The notes: generated from the letters alone by a model not told the origin. DNA of 52,574 nt from Desulfobacterium sp. (GCA_016342325.1 JAEINR010000037.1:1-52574); one strand, 5' to 3'. Shown: positions 41,943-51,272, counted from the stretch's first letter. A program made the numbers and translations.

Positions 41943-42932
41943 ATGGAAAAAATAGTAAATCCTGACGGCTCGATTCGCCTGGGCATCTTTGACTCTCCTG
42001 TTGACGAAATTAACGGTCAGGATCATCACCTTCGGACCACCTCCGGCAGAACGGTCCCTGCTTTTTTAAAACGGTTGCTTTACAAGGGATTTCATTTCAT
42101 TGGAATCACAACCCCCGGAATCATGGCGGGCATTGCCGTGGTTGATCTCGGATACTTGGCCAGCACCTTTGCCTATGTTTATCACAGGGAGGATAAATGG
42201 CTCGAAGAGACAAGCACTATCTCTTTGCTGGGAAGGGGGGCCAGTATTGCCCCATTTCCTGAACGGCCAAACTCCTCGTTCAAAAAAAACGGCATTCGGA
42301 TTAACATGGATCATCAGGGGGTAGAGGCGTCGGCAGATGGGCTGGAATTCCGAGTCGGGCTTCCCGACTTCTCCGCTGTGCCGGCTTTGCGAATTTGCAC
42401 AAGGGCAGGGTACAGGGGATGGTCGTTTACGAGAAAGGCAGCTCCCGTATCGGTCTTGGGTAGTATCCAGGCAAGGGGAGAGACCTTTGATCTAAACCCG
42501 GGGGACTCCTTTGCCATCTCGGACTGGACCGGCGGCTTTCTACGGCGCGACACCTTCTGGAACTGGGCAGCCATCGCCTTTTGCCTGCCCGATGGAAGAT
42601 CCCTCGGCCTCAATCTGTCATGGGGGGTGAACGAGACCGGATTTACGGAAAACGCGTTTTGGGTTGATTCTGTCATGACCAAGGTGGATACCGTCAGTTT
42701 TTCCAAGGACGATGCCGGTTCAATCTGGCAGATCTCATCCTATGACGGGCGGGTCGACCTTGAGTTTGTGCCGGACAGCAGCAGGGGGGAGCATGTCAAT
42801 GCCCTTGTGGTTGCAACCGCCTTTACCCAATGTTTTGGCCGGTTCCATGGGCGGCTCACGACCCGGGATAACGAAGTTATTTCCATTGATGGGGTCCCTG
42901 GTTGGACCGAGGATCATTTTGCAAGGTGGTAG
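41943..42932 (+). CDS. DUF2804 family protein
   Basis: A 329-residue protein matching DUF2804, a family without a known function. Family-like parts are LLYKGFHFIGITTPGIMAGIAVVDLGYLASTFAYVY near the N terminus and the later GFTENAFWVD and VATAFTQCFGRFHGRLTTRD. A mostly beta-strand composition would suit a sandwich fold like lipid- or sugar-binding proteins (inference). AAGGAG lies before the ATG at 41943. The AMMECR1 gene starts 4 nt after its stop. Confidence 0.82.
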   Translation: MEKIVNPDGSIRLGIFDSPVDEINGQDHHLRTTSGRTVPAFLKRLLYKGFHFIGITTPGIMAGIAVVDLGYLASTFAYVYHREDKWLEETSTISLLGRGASIAPFPERPNSSFKKNGIRINMDHQGVEASADGLEFRVGLPDFSAVPALRICTRAGYRGWSFTRKAAPVSVLGSIQARGETFDLNPGDSFAISDWTGGFLRRDTFWNWAAIAFCLPDGRSLGLNLSWGVNETGFTENAFWVDSVMTKVDTVSFSKDDAGSIWQISSYDGRVDLEFVPDSSRGEHVNALVVATAFTQCFGRFHGRLTTRDNEVISIDGVPGWTEDHFARW

Positions 42933-42936
42933 GTTT

Positions 42937-43542
42937 ATGAACGAAATCAGAGAAAACAGTAACGACTATTCAGGGGAGGAGGGCCAGTTGCTTGTCAGGC
43001 TTGCCAGGTTCTCCATTGCCGAAAAGCTGGGCGTCCATTTGGATGATGATGAAAAAACGGAGCTGAAAAACAGGCTGAAACAGGCTGTGTTTGCCCAAAA
43101 GCGGGGGGTGTTCGTCACCCTTCACCTTGAAGGGGCGCTCCGGGGGTGCATCGGAAGTCTTGAATCCGATGAAACGGTCAGGAGGGGGGTGATTGATAAC
43201 GCTTTAAATGCCGCCTTTCGCGATCCCAGGTTTTCCCCGTTAACGAAGGAAGAGCTGGATCTTGCCGATATCGAGGTCAGTGTCCTTTCAGCGCCGAAAC
43301 GCCTCTCCCATGCCACCGCCGAAGAGCTTGTCTCAAAACTTGAGCCTGGCAAGGACGGGGTTATTATCTCGAAAGGGATGGCCAAGGCCACGTTCTTGCC
43401 CCAGGTATGGGACCAGCTTCCCAAACCGTCCATGTTCCTATCCCACCTCTGCACCAAGGCCGGCCTTTCATCCGATGAGTGGAAAACCCAGGGGTTGGAG
43501 GTGATGACCTACCGGGTACAGTGTTTTTGTGAAATAGTTTGA
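42937..43542 (+). CDS. AMMECR1-domain protein (AmmeMemoRadiSam A type)
   Basis: A 201-residue protein with an AMMECR1 domain. The signatures RGVFVTLHLEGALRGCIGSL (about 53-72) and DLADIEVSVLSAPKRL are clear, and MFLSHLCTKAGL occurs near the end. The function of AMMECR1 is unsettled; in prokaryotes it often accompanies Memo and radical SAM proteins. Neither is adjacent here. The ATG at 42937 is placed 4 nt after the DUF2804 stop; longer frames start inside the DUF2804 gene. A strong terminator follows at 43550-43587. Confidence 0.9.
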   Translation: MNEIRENSNDYSGEEGQLLVRLARFSIAEKLGVHLDDDEKTELKNRLKQAVFAQKRGVFVTLHLEGALRGCIGSLESDETVRRGVIDNALNAAFRDPRFSPLTKEELDLADIEVSVLSAPKRLSHATAEELVSKLEPGKDGVIISKGMAKATFLPQVWDQLPKPSMFLSHLCTKAGLSSDEWKTQGLEVMTYRVQCFCEIV

Positions 43543-43549
43543 CCGGGTG

Positions 43550-43587
43550 GGCGCCGTTCCCATGGTGAGGGAACGGCGCCGGTTTTT
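43550..43587 (+). terminator. Rho-independent terminator after AMMECR1
   Basis: A perfect 12-bp stem GGCGCCGTTCCC/GGGAACGGCGCC (43550-43561, 43569-43580) with a 7-nt loop, followed by GGTTTTTATT. The minus strand lacks a T-run, so it serves mainly the plus-strand pair. Confidence 0.9.
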
Positions 43588-44053
43588 ATTCGTTTTTCGA
43601 TTTGTCATTGGCAAGGGTTCTGAGCACGTCCTCTTTTCCGATCACCCCCACAAGTTTGCCATTGCTGACCACGGGGACGGTGTGAAAATGCTTTTCAACC
43701 ATGAGCGCCGCAATTTTGCTGATGGAGGTTTCCGGCTCAACGGTTACAGGATCGTGTATCATGGCCTGTTCAACGGTTGTTGCGGCAATCTTTTGGAACT
43801 CCTTTTCCAACCGTTTGGATGAGGAGAGGGGAATGATGCCGTCCAGCAGGGTCAGGATCGGCGGAATGGAGACCTGCTTCTGCTGGAAAATAAGGTCGCT
43901 CTGGCACAAGATTCCCGTGAGTTTGCCGTCGGCGTCGACCACGGGCACGCCATTGATGTGGTTTGTGAGCAGAACGTCTACCGCCTTGGTGATTTCCCAG
44001 TCAGCACATACAGTGATTACATCCCGTGTCATGATGTCTTCCGCTTTGATCAT
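43586..44053 (-). CDS. Tandem CBS-domain protein
   Basis: A 155-residue protein made of two CBS motifs (about 1-58 and 98-150), a pair that binds adenine nucleotides and senses energy state or ions. Repeated features are MIKAEDIMTRDVITV and VEQAMIHDPVTVEP, with HINGVPVVDADGKLTGI and HFHTVPVVSNGKLVGVIG. A long inter-repeat segment may contact a partner. No output domain is fused. The ATG at 44053 has AAGGAGGG upstream. It appears to be a single-gene unit. Confidence 0.92.
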   Translation of the reverse strand: MIKAEDIMTRDVITVCADWEITKAVDVLLTNHINGVPVVDADGKLTGILCQSDLIFQQKQVSIPPILTLLDGIIPLSSSKRLEKEFQKIAATTVEQAMIHDPVTVEPETSISKIAALMVEKHFHTVPVVSNGKLVGVIGKEDVLRTLANDKSKNE

Positions 44054-44269
44054 GGTCCCTCCTTTCGTTGAGTAACCCAACTTTCGGACTTAAGCCTTGA
44101 TGGACGGTCGAATCAGCCAACCCAGAAAGCTGAGTAAATACGACTATTGAAACTATACCGGAACGGATTGAAAAGCACAAACAGGTTTTCGTTTCTCAGC
44201 CCTGAATCTTGCGTTGTTTTGGCAAGAAAATCAGGAAACTTTTTTGGTTCTGGCTTGTCCGGTGTTGGC

Positions 44270-45367
44270 TCAATGGTTGTCCTGGTGGTTCAGGAAACTG
44301 TGGAACTCCAGGTCGTAAATATAGAGAAGTACCATGGTGATGCCGAATATGAGCGGACCGTAGAAAAGGCCGATCAGTCCGAAGTAGTTGAGCCCCCCGA
44401 GAATGGAGAAGAAGATGAGCAGGGTGCTCATGTCTGCCGATCCTTTCATGAACAACGGACGCACGATGTTGTCAATCATTCCCACCACCACCACGGACCA
44501 GATGATGAGGAATATGCCCGATTTGATGGTGCCGGAAATGAAGAGAAAACCAGCCGCAGGCAGCCAGATGATGGCGGTTCCCACCAGGGGCACCAGGGAG
44601 GCAAATGCCATCACCGTTCCCCAGAAAAAACCGGGTAGTCCGCAGATGGCAAAGGCGATGCCACCGGCAATCCCCTGGGCTCCGGATGTCACCAAGGTTC
44701 CGAGCAGGGCTGATTTGGCCACAGCTTCGATCTTTTCCACCAGGATGGTCTCATGGGCCCCGGACATGGGCATGAGGTGGAAGAGGTAGGCAAATATTTT
44801 TTTCTGGTCCTGGACAACAAAGAAAAACACAAAGAGCATGAGAAAGAATTTTCCGGTGACCGAGGAGATGTTGGCGATGAGGTATCCGCCCTGGTTCACG
44901 AGGAACTCCCCGGAAAACGAGGAGACCTTCAGCAGGATAGCCTTGAGATCAACCCCCTGGAGCAGGTCGCCGGTGAGCTGTTTTTCCGCAAAGACCATGA
45001 TATCTGCGACCATGGGGACCTGGGTAAGCCGTTCGAGGTTGCCGGTGGCAATCCACTGGTTGATGGCGTTAAAGGATACGATTCCCTGGCGGATCACCGC
45101 CGAAGAGATCAGGACAAAGGGGACCACGATCACCAGGGTGAGGAGGATGCAGGATAGAAAGGCGGCAATGTTGCTTTTTCCCTTCAGCCGGGCCTTGAGG
45201 CGCAGGTAGGCCGGGTTTGCCATGATGGACAAAAGAAAGGCCATGATCACGGGATCCAGGTAGGGCGCAACCATTTTGTAGCAGAAGACCAAAAACAGGG
45301 CCAGGATCATAAACAGGAAATAGTGGGATATATTCAGACGTTCAACGGGTGTTGGCTCGTTTGTCAA
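44270..45367 (-). CDS. AI-2E family transporter / PerM-like permease
   Basis: A 365-residue membrane protein with about eight spans, of the family named after AI-2 exporter TqsA (also PerM). PLVGTAIIWLPAAGFLFISG and the downstream GLIGLFYGPLIFGITMVLLYIY are typical. The family includes ion antiporters and lipid transport-linked proteins, so autoinducer export should not be assumed. The start codon is TTG overlapping the mqnB stop (TTGA), with AAGGAG six bases upstream. It is the last gene of the ribF-to-perM run. Confidence 0.88.
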   Translation of the reverse strand: MTNEPTPVERLNISHYFLFMILALFLVFCYKMVAPYLDPVIMAFLLSIMANPAYLRLKARLKGKSNIAAFLSCILLTLVIVVPFVLISSAVIRQGIVSFNAINQWIATGNLERLTQVPMVADIMVFAEKQLTGDLLQGVDLKAILLKVSSFSGEFLVNQGGYLIANISSVTGKFFLMLFVFFFVVQDQKKIFAYLFHLMPMSGAHETILVEKIEAVAKSALLGTLVTSGAQGIAGGIAFAICGLPGFFWGTVMAFASLVPLVGTAIIWLPAAGFLFISGTIKSGIFLIIWSVVVVGMIDNIVRPLFMKGSADMSTLLIFFSILGGLNYFGLIGLFYGPLIFGITMVLLYIYDLEFHSFLNHQDNH

Positions 45368-46110
45368 GACAGTCTCCTTTTTTCAAGAACTAGGGAGACG
45401 GCCTTGGATGCCCTTTCGGCTGCCAAGGGGATCTCCCATTGTGTTTTATCACGTTTACCCACCCGGTTGGAGCCGGCCCTTATCTCCAGGAAAGTCACCT
45501 TGTACAGGGCGGCAATCTGGGCCGATGCCGCCCCCTCCATGGCCTCCATGCAGGGGGCGTAGGCGGCAAAAAGCCTGTCGGCGGTGGCGTGGGTGGCCGT
45601 GATGGTGGATACCGTGATGAACGGTCCCTTGATCACCCGGCATGGCTCCCCATCGAATCCGTCATCAATGACGGCCAGGGCATGGTCTGCCAGTGCTGGA
45701 TCAACAGGGAAGCGCCCCATGCGTGTTCCAGGGTCGGCTTCAATAAGGTCAAAGGGCAGGGGGGCGGGAAGGTCGGGCGACCCACCCCTGTCCAGTCCCG
45801 TGTGGATATAGTGTTCGGATTCGGCAACTGCGATGTCTCCGGTCCCGAGCCCTGCCTTCTCAAACACCCCGGCAATGCCGGTCTGGAGAACAAGGGCCGG
45901 TCGGAACCGTTCCATGGCCATGGTCAGGGCCTGGGCCGTGTTGATCATTCCCGGTCCTGTGATGACCACCATGGCATTTTGTCCGGCATGGTCAATTTCA
46001 ATCACGGGTCGGCCAACGGTGGAGCGGGTTTCACGCTTTACCGTTGACTTGTCCAGGAGCGGCGCGATCTCCATCCGGGTTGCCGCAAGTATCACAATGG
46101 GGCAACTCAT
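45364..46110 (-). CDS. mqnB: Futalosine hydrolase
   Basis: Cleaves futalosine into hypoxanthine and dehypoxanthinylfutalosine in the alternative menaquinone pathway. The nucleoside phosphorylase fold shows LVLQTGIAGVFEKAGLGTGD, AVAESEHY (catalytic-type region), and the substrate motif MEGAA at 191-195. It has 248 residues. It overlaps aroQ upstream (ATGA) and the PerM-like gene downstream. Its presence implies menaquinone made through futalosine, as in many anaerobic Desulfobacterota (inference). mqnA, C and D are not in the window. Confidence 0.88.
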   Translation of the reverse strand: MSCPIVILAATRMEIAPLLDKSTVKRETRSTVGRPVIEIDHAGQNAMVVITGPGMINTAQALTMAMERFRPALVLQTGIAGVFEKAGLGTGDIAVAESEHYIHTGLDRGGSPDLPAPLPFDLIEADPGTRMGRFPVDPALADHALAVIDDGFDGEPCRVIKGPFITVSTITATHATADRLFAAYAPCMEAMEGAASAQIAALYKVTFLEIRAGSNRVGKRDKTQWEIPLAAERASKAVSLVLEKRRLS

Positions 46111-46562
46111 GGGATACGTTCCGCCAATGCCGTGAGAGCAAGCCTGTACCCCATGGAGCCGAGGCCTGCGATCTGGCCTGTCACTACATCCGATACCATG
46201 GATTTATGCCTGAACGCCTCCCGCTTGTAGATGTTGGAAAGGTGAACCTCGATCATGGGGCAGGAGAGCATCAGGAGGGCGTCCTTGATGGCAACGCTTG
46301 TGTGGGTGTAAGCGGCGGGATTGATGATGATGCCGTCTGTCTTCTCTTCAAAGGCTTTGTGTATGGCTTCTACCATGGCGCCTTCGTAGTTAGACTGAAA
46401 AACGGTGACATCAATCCCAAGCTCGCTTCCCAGCGCTTTCAGACCCTGGTTGATCTGGTCAAGGGTCTCGGTGCCGTACGTCTCGGGTTCCCGGCGGCCC
46501 AACATGTTGAGGTTGGGGCCGTGGATGACCAGGACGGTGGGTGTCCTCCTGATGGCTGTCAT
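46107..46562 (-). CDS. aroQ: 3-dehydroquinate dehydratase, type II
   Basis: Third step of the shikimate pathway: 3-dehydroquinate to 3-dehydroshikimate. The motifs HGPNLNMLGRREPETYG, INPAAYTHTSVAIKDAL and EVHLSNIYKREAFRHKS (with the catalytic histidine and arginine) are complete. The 151-residue length fits the dodecameric type II class. It starts one base after the rpe stop and overlaps the mqnB start. Chorismate from this pathway feeds futalosine synthesis, which fits its neighbour. Confidence 0.96.
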   Translation of the reverse strand: MTAIRRTPTVLVIHGPNLNMLGRREPETYGTETLDQINQGLKALGSELGIDVTVFQSNYEGAMVEAIHKAFEEKTDGIIINPAAYTHTSVAIKDALLMLSCPMIEVHLSNIYKREAFRHKSMVSDVVTGQIAGLGSMGYRLALTALAERIP

Positions 46563-46563
46563 A

Positions 46564-47220
46564 TTATTCCCCTATCTTGTTTCTGAGTTCTGTGATGGTC
46601 GCTTTGTAGTCCGGGGTGTTGAAGATGGCAGAGCCTGCCACAAATGATTCTGTGCCAGCGTCAGCCACTTCCTTGATGGTGGAAAGGCTAATGCCGCCGT
46701 CTACCTGGATGATGGCGTTTGAGCCTGTCTCCTCGATGAGGCTTGCGAGCTGCTCGATCTTTTCAACACTTGATTTGATGAACTTTTGCCCGCCAAAGCC
46801 CGGGTTGACGCTCATGATCAGGACAAAGTCGAGCTCTTCGATGACCCACTCAAGGCCGGTGAGGGAGGTCGCGGGGTTGAGGGCGACCCCTGCCTGGACA
46901 TTGGATCCTTTGATGAGCTGGATCGTTCGGTGGAGGTGGGTGCAGGCCTCTGCATGGACGGAGATGAGGTCGGCCCCGGCCTTGATAAACTCGGGAATGA
47001 GGTGGTCGGGTTTTTCGATCATGAGATGGACGTCCAGGGGCAGGTCGGTGACCTTGTTGCAGGCGTCCACAATGATGGGGCCGTAGCTGATGTTGGGCAC
47101 GAACCGACCGTCCATGACGTCGATATGAATCCAGTCTGCCCCGGCTTCCTCAACGCTTTTTATCTCCTGTCCAAGTGTGGTAAAGTCCGCCGAAAGTATG
47201 GAGGGTGCAATAATTGCCAT
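46564..47220 (-). CDS. rpe: Ribulose-phosphate 3-epimerase
   Basis: Interconverts ribulose 5-phosphate and xylulose 5-phosphate in the pentose phosphate route. A TIM-barrel with ILSADFTTLG, HIDVMDGRFVPN (metal ligands), DVHLMIEKPD, VNPGFGGQKF and VDGGIS. It has 218 residues. AGGAG precedes the ATG at 47220. It lies 71 nt after rsmB, so it may be in the same transcript or start a new one. Confidence 0.97.
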   Translation of the reverse strand: MAIIAPSILSADFTTLGQEIKSVEEAGADWIHIDVMDGRFVPNISYGPIIVDACNKVTDLPLDVHLMIEKPDHLIPEFIKAGADLISVHAEACTHLHRTIQLIKGSNVQAGVALNPATSLTGLEWVIEELDFVLIMSVNPGFGGQKFIKSSVEKIEQLASLIEETGSNAIIQVDGGISLSTIKEVADAGTESFVAGSAIFNTPDYKATITELRNKIGE

Positions 47221-47291
47221 GGTATATCTCCTGAAATTTATTTTTATTAGTGTTTTTATATGATGGGATAGGCCTTACCGAGTCCGGCCTG

Positions 47292-48668
47292 TCACGAATC
47301 GTTGCTTTTTTTCATTGCCACGGCAAAGAAGCCGTCCATGCCAAGGGTGTCGGGGTAGGTCTTGAAAATCCCCTTTTCCGAAGTCAACGGGTGACTTTGG
47401 GGGACGATGGTGAAATCCTTTCTTTCGTCCAGAAATGCGTCCAGGACCCCTTCGTTTTCCTCGGGTTCGCAGGAGCATACGGCATAAACAAGGATTCCCC
47501 CGGGTTTGACAAGGTCAGCCAGGTTGGTCAATATGGTTTTTTGCAGGGTTGCAAGGCGCTTGATGTCCTTTTTGGTGCGGTGCCAGCGGGCGTCGGGGTT
47601 TCTTCTCAATACGCCGAGCCCGGTGCAGGGCGCGTCCACAAGCACCCTGTCAAAGGGGGTAGCAAGGGCTTTAGAGTCAAGGTTCAGGGCGTCCATTCTT
47701 TGGGTTGAAACATTGGTGATGCCCAGGCGCGCCATTTCGGATGCAAGGGTTTCAAGTTTCTTTGGCTCAAGGTCCCAGGCCACGATCTCTCCCTGGTTCT
47801 CCATCAATTGCCCCATATGGCCGGTTTTGCCGCCCAGGCCTGCGCAGGCGTCAAGGACCCTCTCACCTGGCCGTGGATCGAGCAACGTGGTGACCATCTG
47901 GGCCGCCTCGTCCTGGACCTGGAAGAGTCCCTCTATAAACGCCTCGGTAAGGTGCAGGGCTGTTTGGGGCCGGGTGATGGCTATACCGTTCTCGGCATGG
48001 ACCGTGGGCTCGATGGTCTCCACATGGTCTTCCATGGCGCTTGCAAGGGCGTTTCTGTCGGTCTTGAGGGTGTTGGCCCTCAGGGTGATGGGAGGGATGG
48101 TGTTGATGGCATCCAACAGCTCCAGGCACGTTTCCAAGCCGAACCGGTCGATCCAGCGCCGGGAGAGCCACAACGGGATTGAGCGGCTCTTTGAAACAAA
48201 CAGGGCCGGGTCGGCTTTTTTGTCGGGCATGGCAACTTCCTGGTACTTGGTGGTTGCCTTTCTGAGCACGGCATTGACAAAACCTGCAGCTCCCCTGTTT
48301 GCAATTTCCTTGGCAGCATTAACCGCTGTATTTACCGCAGCGGAAACCGGAATCCTCTCCATGAAAACCACCTGGTAGAGGGCCAGGCGAAGGGTGTAGA
48401 GGATCTCCGGCTCAATTTGGTCCAGCTTTCTGCTGGAAAATGGGGTGATGAGCCAATCAAGGTGCTCCCGCCATCTCAGGGTGCCGTAGATGATGGCGTT
48501 GGCAAGGGCCCTGTCCAGTTTAGAAAGCCTTTCCAGGTCGGTTGCGAAGTTATCAAGGGTTCTGTCCAAGGGGAATCTCGAACCCTCGTTCTCTATAAGA
48601 ACCTTTAAAGCCAGTAAGCGTGGATCGTTAGTCATTGTTGTTTTGGATCGGTTCTTTTTTCTAGGCAT
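47292..48668 (-). CDS. rsmB: 16S rRNA m5C967 methyltransferase
   Basis: Methylates cytosine 967 of 16S rRNA. An N-terminal NusB-like domain (about 15-145, with LALKVL, WREHLDWLITPFSSR) precedes the catalytic domain with FQVQDEAAQMV, DACAGLGGKTGHM (SAM motif) and the two catalytic cysteines in DAPCTGLGVLRRNPDARW and AVCSCEPEENEGV. I place the start at the ATG at 48668, which overlaps the end of fmt by 8 nt (458 residues); an ATG at 48635 is possible. The fmt-rsmB linkage is conserved in many bacteria. Confidence 0.93.
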   Translation of the reverse strand: MPRKKNRSKTTMTNDPRLLALKVLIENEGSRFPLDRTLDNFATDLERLSKLDRALANAIIYGTLRWREHLDWLITPFSSRKLDQIEPEILYTLRLALYQVVFMERIPVSAAVNTAVNAAKEIANRGAAGFVNAVLRKATTKYQEVAMPDKKADPALFVSKSRSIPLWLSRRWIDRFGLETCLELLDAINTIPPITLRANTLKTDRNALASAMEDHVETIEPTVHAENGIAITRPQTALHLTEAFIEGLFQVQDEAAQMVTTLLDPRPGERVLDACAGLGGKTGHMGQLMENQGEIVAWDLEPKKLETLASEMARLGITNVSTQRMDALNLDSKALATPFDRVLVDAPCTGLGVLRRNPDARWHRTKKDIKRLATLQKTILTNLADLVKPGGILVYAVCSCEPEENEGVLDAFLDERKDFTIVPQSHPLTSEKGIFKTYPDTLGMDGFFAVAMKKSNDS

Positions 48669-49605
48669 CAAGCACAGTTCCCGGTTCAATAGGGTTTCCC
48701 CTGAGGAACTCAGCAGCCGTGAGGCGTTTGCCTGAGGCGCCCTGGAGCTCAAGGATGGTAATGCTTCCGTTGCCTGCTGCAACGTGGATTCCCTGGTCGT
48801 CGCACAAAAATACGGTTCCGGGGGGGGTGTCCGACCGGGTTTCACTGGGTGTCACCCGGAATATCTTAATCCGCTTTCCCCCTATAAAGGTGAAGGCGCC
48901 CGGCCAGGGGGTCATGGCCCTCACCACCGCCGAGATTTTTTCCGGGGTCAGGGTCCAGTCTATCCTGCCGTCGGATTTTTTCAGCATGGGCGCATGGGTG
49001 GCTCGGTCATGGTCCTGGGGGGTACGCGGCAGCCGATCCTCGGCAATGGCATCCAGGGTCTTGATGATGAGGTCGGCTCCCATGACGGCCAGTCTGTCGT
49101 GGAGGGCCTGGCCCGTATCATCATTGTGGATGGGGGTGGTGGCGGTGAGCAGCATGTCGCCTGTGTCCAGGTTCTTGTCCATGACCATGGTGGTGATCCC
49201 GGTCTCCTTGTCCAGGTTGAGGATGGCCGTCTGGATGGGGGAGGAGCCCCTATGGGACGGAAGCAGGGACGCATGGATGTTGATGGGGTAGAGCGTTGGA
49301 ATGTCCAGGATCTCCTGGGAGAGCTTGTGACCAAAGGCCACGACTACGAACAGGTCGGCCTTGAGGGCCAAAAGTTTCTCCTTGACCTCGTCGGAGCGCA
49401 TGTTTTCCGGCTGGAACACCTCGAGTCCCAGTTCCAGGGCGGCTGTTTTAACTGGCGGGGGAACCATCTTCCTTCCCCGGCCCTTGGGGCGGTCCGGCAT
49501 GGTGATGACAAGGGGGATGTCGCAGCCATACGCTGCCAGGGCCCTGAGGGGCGGGACGGAAAAATCCGGGGTTCCCATGAAAACTATCTTGAATGGTTTT
49601 TTCAA
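48661..49605 (-). CDS. fmt: Methionyl-tRNA formyltransferase
   Basis: Formylates initiator Met-tRNA using 10-formyl-THF. [15 protein letters not shown] is the typical start, [17 protein letters not shown] holds the catalytic asparagine and histidine, and LDTGDML the catalytic aspartate. The C-terminal OB-like domain ends near residue 310. It has 314 residues. RGSSPI replaces the common RGAAPI, a mild variation. The start codon is TTG overlapping the def stop (TTGA), giving coupled def-fmt translation. Confidence 0.95.
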   Translation of the reverse strand: MKKPFKIVFMGTPDFSVPPLRALAAYGCDIPLVITMPDRPKGRGRKMVPPPVKTAALELGLEVFQPENMRSDEVKEKLLALKADLFVVVAFGHKLSQEILDIPTLYPINIHASLLPSHRGSSPIQTAILNLDKETGITTMVMDKNLDTGDMLLTATTPIHNDDTGQALHDRLAVMGADLIIKTLDAIAEDRLPRTPQDHDRATHAPMLKKSDGRIDWTLTPEKISAVVRAMTPWPGAFTFIGGKRIKIFRVTPSETRSDTPPGTVFLCDDQGIHVAAGNGSITILELQGASGKRLTAAEFLRGNPIEPGTVLDA

Positions 49606-50129
49606 TTGTTTTCCAGCCTCTTTTTTAATTTCTTTTTATACATCTTTCGTTTGAGGGCGCTGATCCTGTCGATGTACAGGACCCCGTCCAGATGGTCGAT
49701 CTCATGCTGCATGATCACGGCAAGAATACCCTGGGCATCAAACTCAAGCTTTTTACCCTCAAGATTCAATCCCCTGACCGTGACGGTTTCGAACCGCTTC
49801 ACATCACTGCTGTAGTCGGGAACGCTCAGGCAGGCTTCGTCTTCTGAGGTGATGCTGCCGGAGGAGGCAATGATTTCAGGGTTGATGAGCGCCTTAAACT
49901 CCTGGGGTGTATCTTCATCGTCCTCCGATGCTCCCGGTGAGGGATTGTAAACGATGATTCTTTTGGATTCACCCACCTGGGGGGCGGCAAGACCGACGCC
50001 CGGGGCATCAAACATGGTTTCACCCATGTCGTTCACAAGTTTAATGATGGTCTCGTCTATGGTTTCAACCGGAAGGGCCTTTTCAAGTAGGACCTGTTCG
50101 GGATAATGATATATTTTAAGTAGTGCCAT
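49602..50129 (-). CDS. def: Peptide deformylase
   Basis: Removes the formyl group from nascent proteins. The three motifs are [10 protein letters not shown] (about 43-52), EACLSVP (usually EGCLS; the metal-binding cysteine is kept) and QHEIDHLDG, with the HExxH zinc/iron ligands. It has 175 residues. It is 17 nt after ribF and overlaps fmt, so deformylase and formyltransferase are made together. Confidence 0.95.
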   Translation of the reverse strand: MALLKIYHYPEQVLLEKALPVETIDETIIKLVNDMGETMFDAPGVGLAAPQVGESKRIIVYNPSPGASEDDEDTPQEFKALINPEIIASSGSITSEDEACLSVPDYSSDVKRFETVTVRGLNLEGKKLEFDAQGILAVIMQHEIDHLDGVLYIDRISALKRKMYKKKLKKRLENN

Positions 50130-50146
50130 GGTTCTTTGTTCCTATA

Positions 50147-51076
50147 TTAAGCAAGAATGGTTCTTGCACGTTTTATGTCGTTCCTGATCTGCTCGGAAAG
50201 ATCCTCTAAGCTGGAGAACTTTTTTTCTTCCCTGAGCCGTTGGATCATATTCACCCGTATTCTTTTGTTATAGAGGTCCCCGGAAAAATCCAATAGGTGA
50301 ACCTCAATGGTGAATATGTGGTCGTCAAAGGTCGGGCTGTACCCGATGTTTGCAACGCCCTTGAATTTCTCTGTTTCGGTTTCAACGGTCACGGCATAGA
50401 CGCCCATTTTCGGACAGAGTTCATCGTGGAGCTTAATGTTTGCCGTGGGAAACCCAAGCTTGCTTCCGCCCCGTTCCCGTCCTTTTACCACCTTTCCCCT
50501 GATCTGGTAGAACCTGCCCAGGAATTTTGGGGTCTCGTCCACCCGGCCGTCCATGACAAGTTCCCGGATCCTTGTGCTGCTGATCCGCTGGTCTCCGGTT
50601 TCGGTGTCGTTTATCCAGTCTGAAATCAGAACCTCGAATCCGTGGACCTCCCCGGCCTGTTTCATGATGTCCAGGGTGCCCTCCCTGTTTTTTCCAAACG
50701 AATAGTCCGATCCCACTATGATTGCCTTCATCCCTAACTTAGCCAAAAGAAACTCCTGGATAAAATCCTGGGCTGAAATTGATGCAAACTCCTTGGTAAA
50801 CGGCAGACAGAGAATCTTGTCAATGCCGGTTGCCGATATCAGTTCAATCTTTTGATCCTTCCGTGTAATCAAAGGCGGTCCGTTTTGGGTGAGCACCCGC
50901 AAAGGGTGGGGATCAAAGGTTATGACCACCGAGGTGCCACCGATCTCTTCGGCCTTTTCGATAACCTGATGGAACAGGGCCTGGTGGCCCTTGTGCACTC
51001 CATCAAAGTTGCCAATGGTGATGACCGCCTTCTTAAAAGGTTCGGTTATGATATTAATATCTTCGATCAGTTCCAT
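50147..51076 (-). CDS. ribF: Bifunctional riboflavin kinase / FAD synthetase
   Basis: Makes FMN from riboflavin, then FAD. The N-terminal nucleotidyltransferase domain (about 1-185) has GNFDGVHKGHQALF, TFDPHPL and SSTRIRELV. The C-terminal kinase domain (about 185-309) has GGSKLGFPTANI, GVYAVTVE and the NIGYSPTF segment. It has 309 residues from the ATG at 51076 with AAAAGG upstream; a longer frame to 51148 runs into the tRNA promoter. It is the first gene of the minus-strand run. Confidence 0.94.
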   Translation of the reverse strand: MELIEDINIITEPFKKAVITIGNFDGVHKGHQALFHQVIEKAEEIGGTSVVITFDPHPLRVLTQNGPPLITRKDQKIELISATGIDKILCLPFTKEFASISAQDFIQEFLLAKLGMKAIIVGSDYSFGKNREGTLDIMKQAGEVHGFEVLISDWINDTETGDQRISSTRIRELVMDGRVDETPKFLGRFYQIRGKVVKGRERGGSKLGFPTANIKLHDELCPKMGVYAVTVETETEKFKGVANIGYSPTFDDHIFTIEVHLLDFSGDLYNKRIRVNMIQRLREEKKFSSLEDLSEQIRNDIKRARTILA

Positions 51077-51109
51077 AATTTCCTTTTCAAGTTTCATCAT
51101 AAAATGAGC

Positions 51110-51138
51110 TTGACAAAGCTCATAAAGCTCTATATATA
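51110..51138 (+). promoter_or_regulatory. Promoter of the tRNA-Leu pair
   Basis: A perfect TTGACA (51110-51115), 17-bp spacer and TATATA (51133-51138). Transcription would begin near 51145, about 40 nt before the first tRNA. The -35 is flanked by a short inverted repeat GAGCTT/AAGCTC. Confidence 0.75.
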
Positions 51139-51185
51139 AAGCACCCATTGATGCAAATCAATCCTTTTTTGGATTGGCATTCAGT

Positions 51186-51272
51186 GCCGAAGTGGCGGAA
51201 TTGGTAGACGCGCTTGTTTCAGGGACAAGTGGACGTATGTTCGTGGGAGTTCGAGTCTCCCCTTCGGCACCA
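51186..51272 (+). tRNA. tRNA-Leu (anticodon CAG)
   Basis: Acceptor stem GCCGAAG/CTTCGGC, anticodon loop TTCAGGG giving CAG, a class II variable arm, T-arm with GTTCGAGTC, discriminator A and encoded CCA (51270-51272). It reads CUG codons. Confidence 0.95.

Noticed and set aside
48784-49815. 343-codon plus-strand frame opposite fmt and def
   Set aside because: Both antisense genes are certain; the frame is glycine-rich and lacks a domain.
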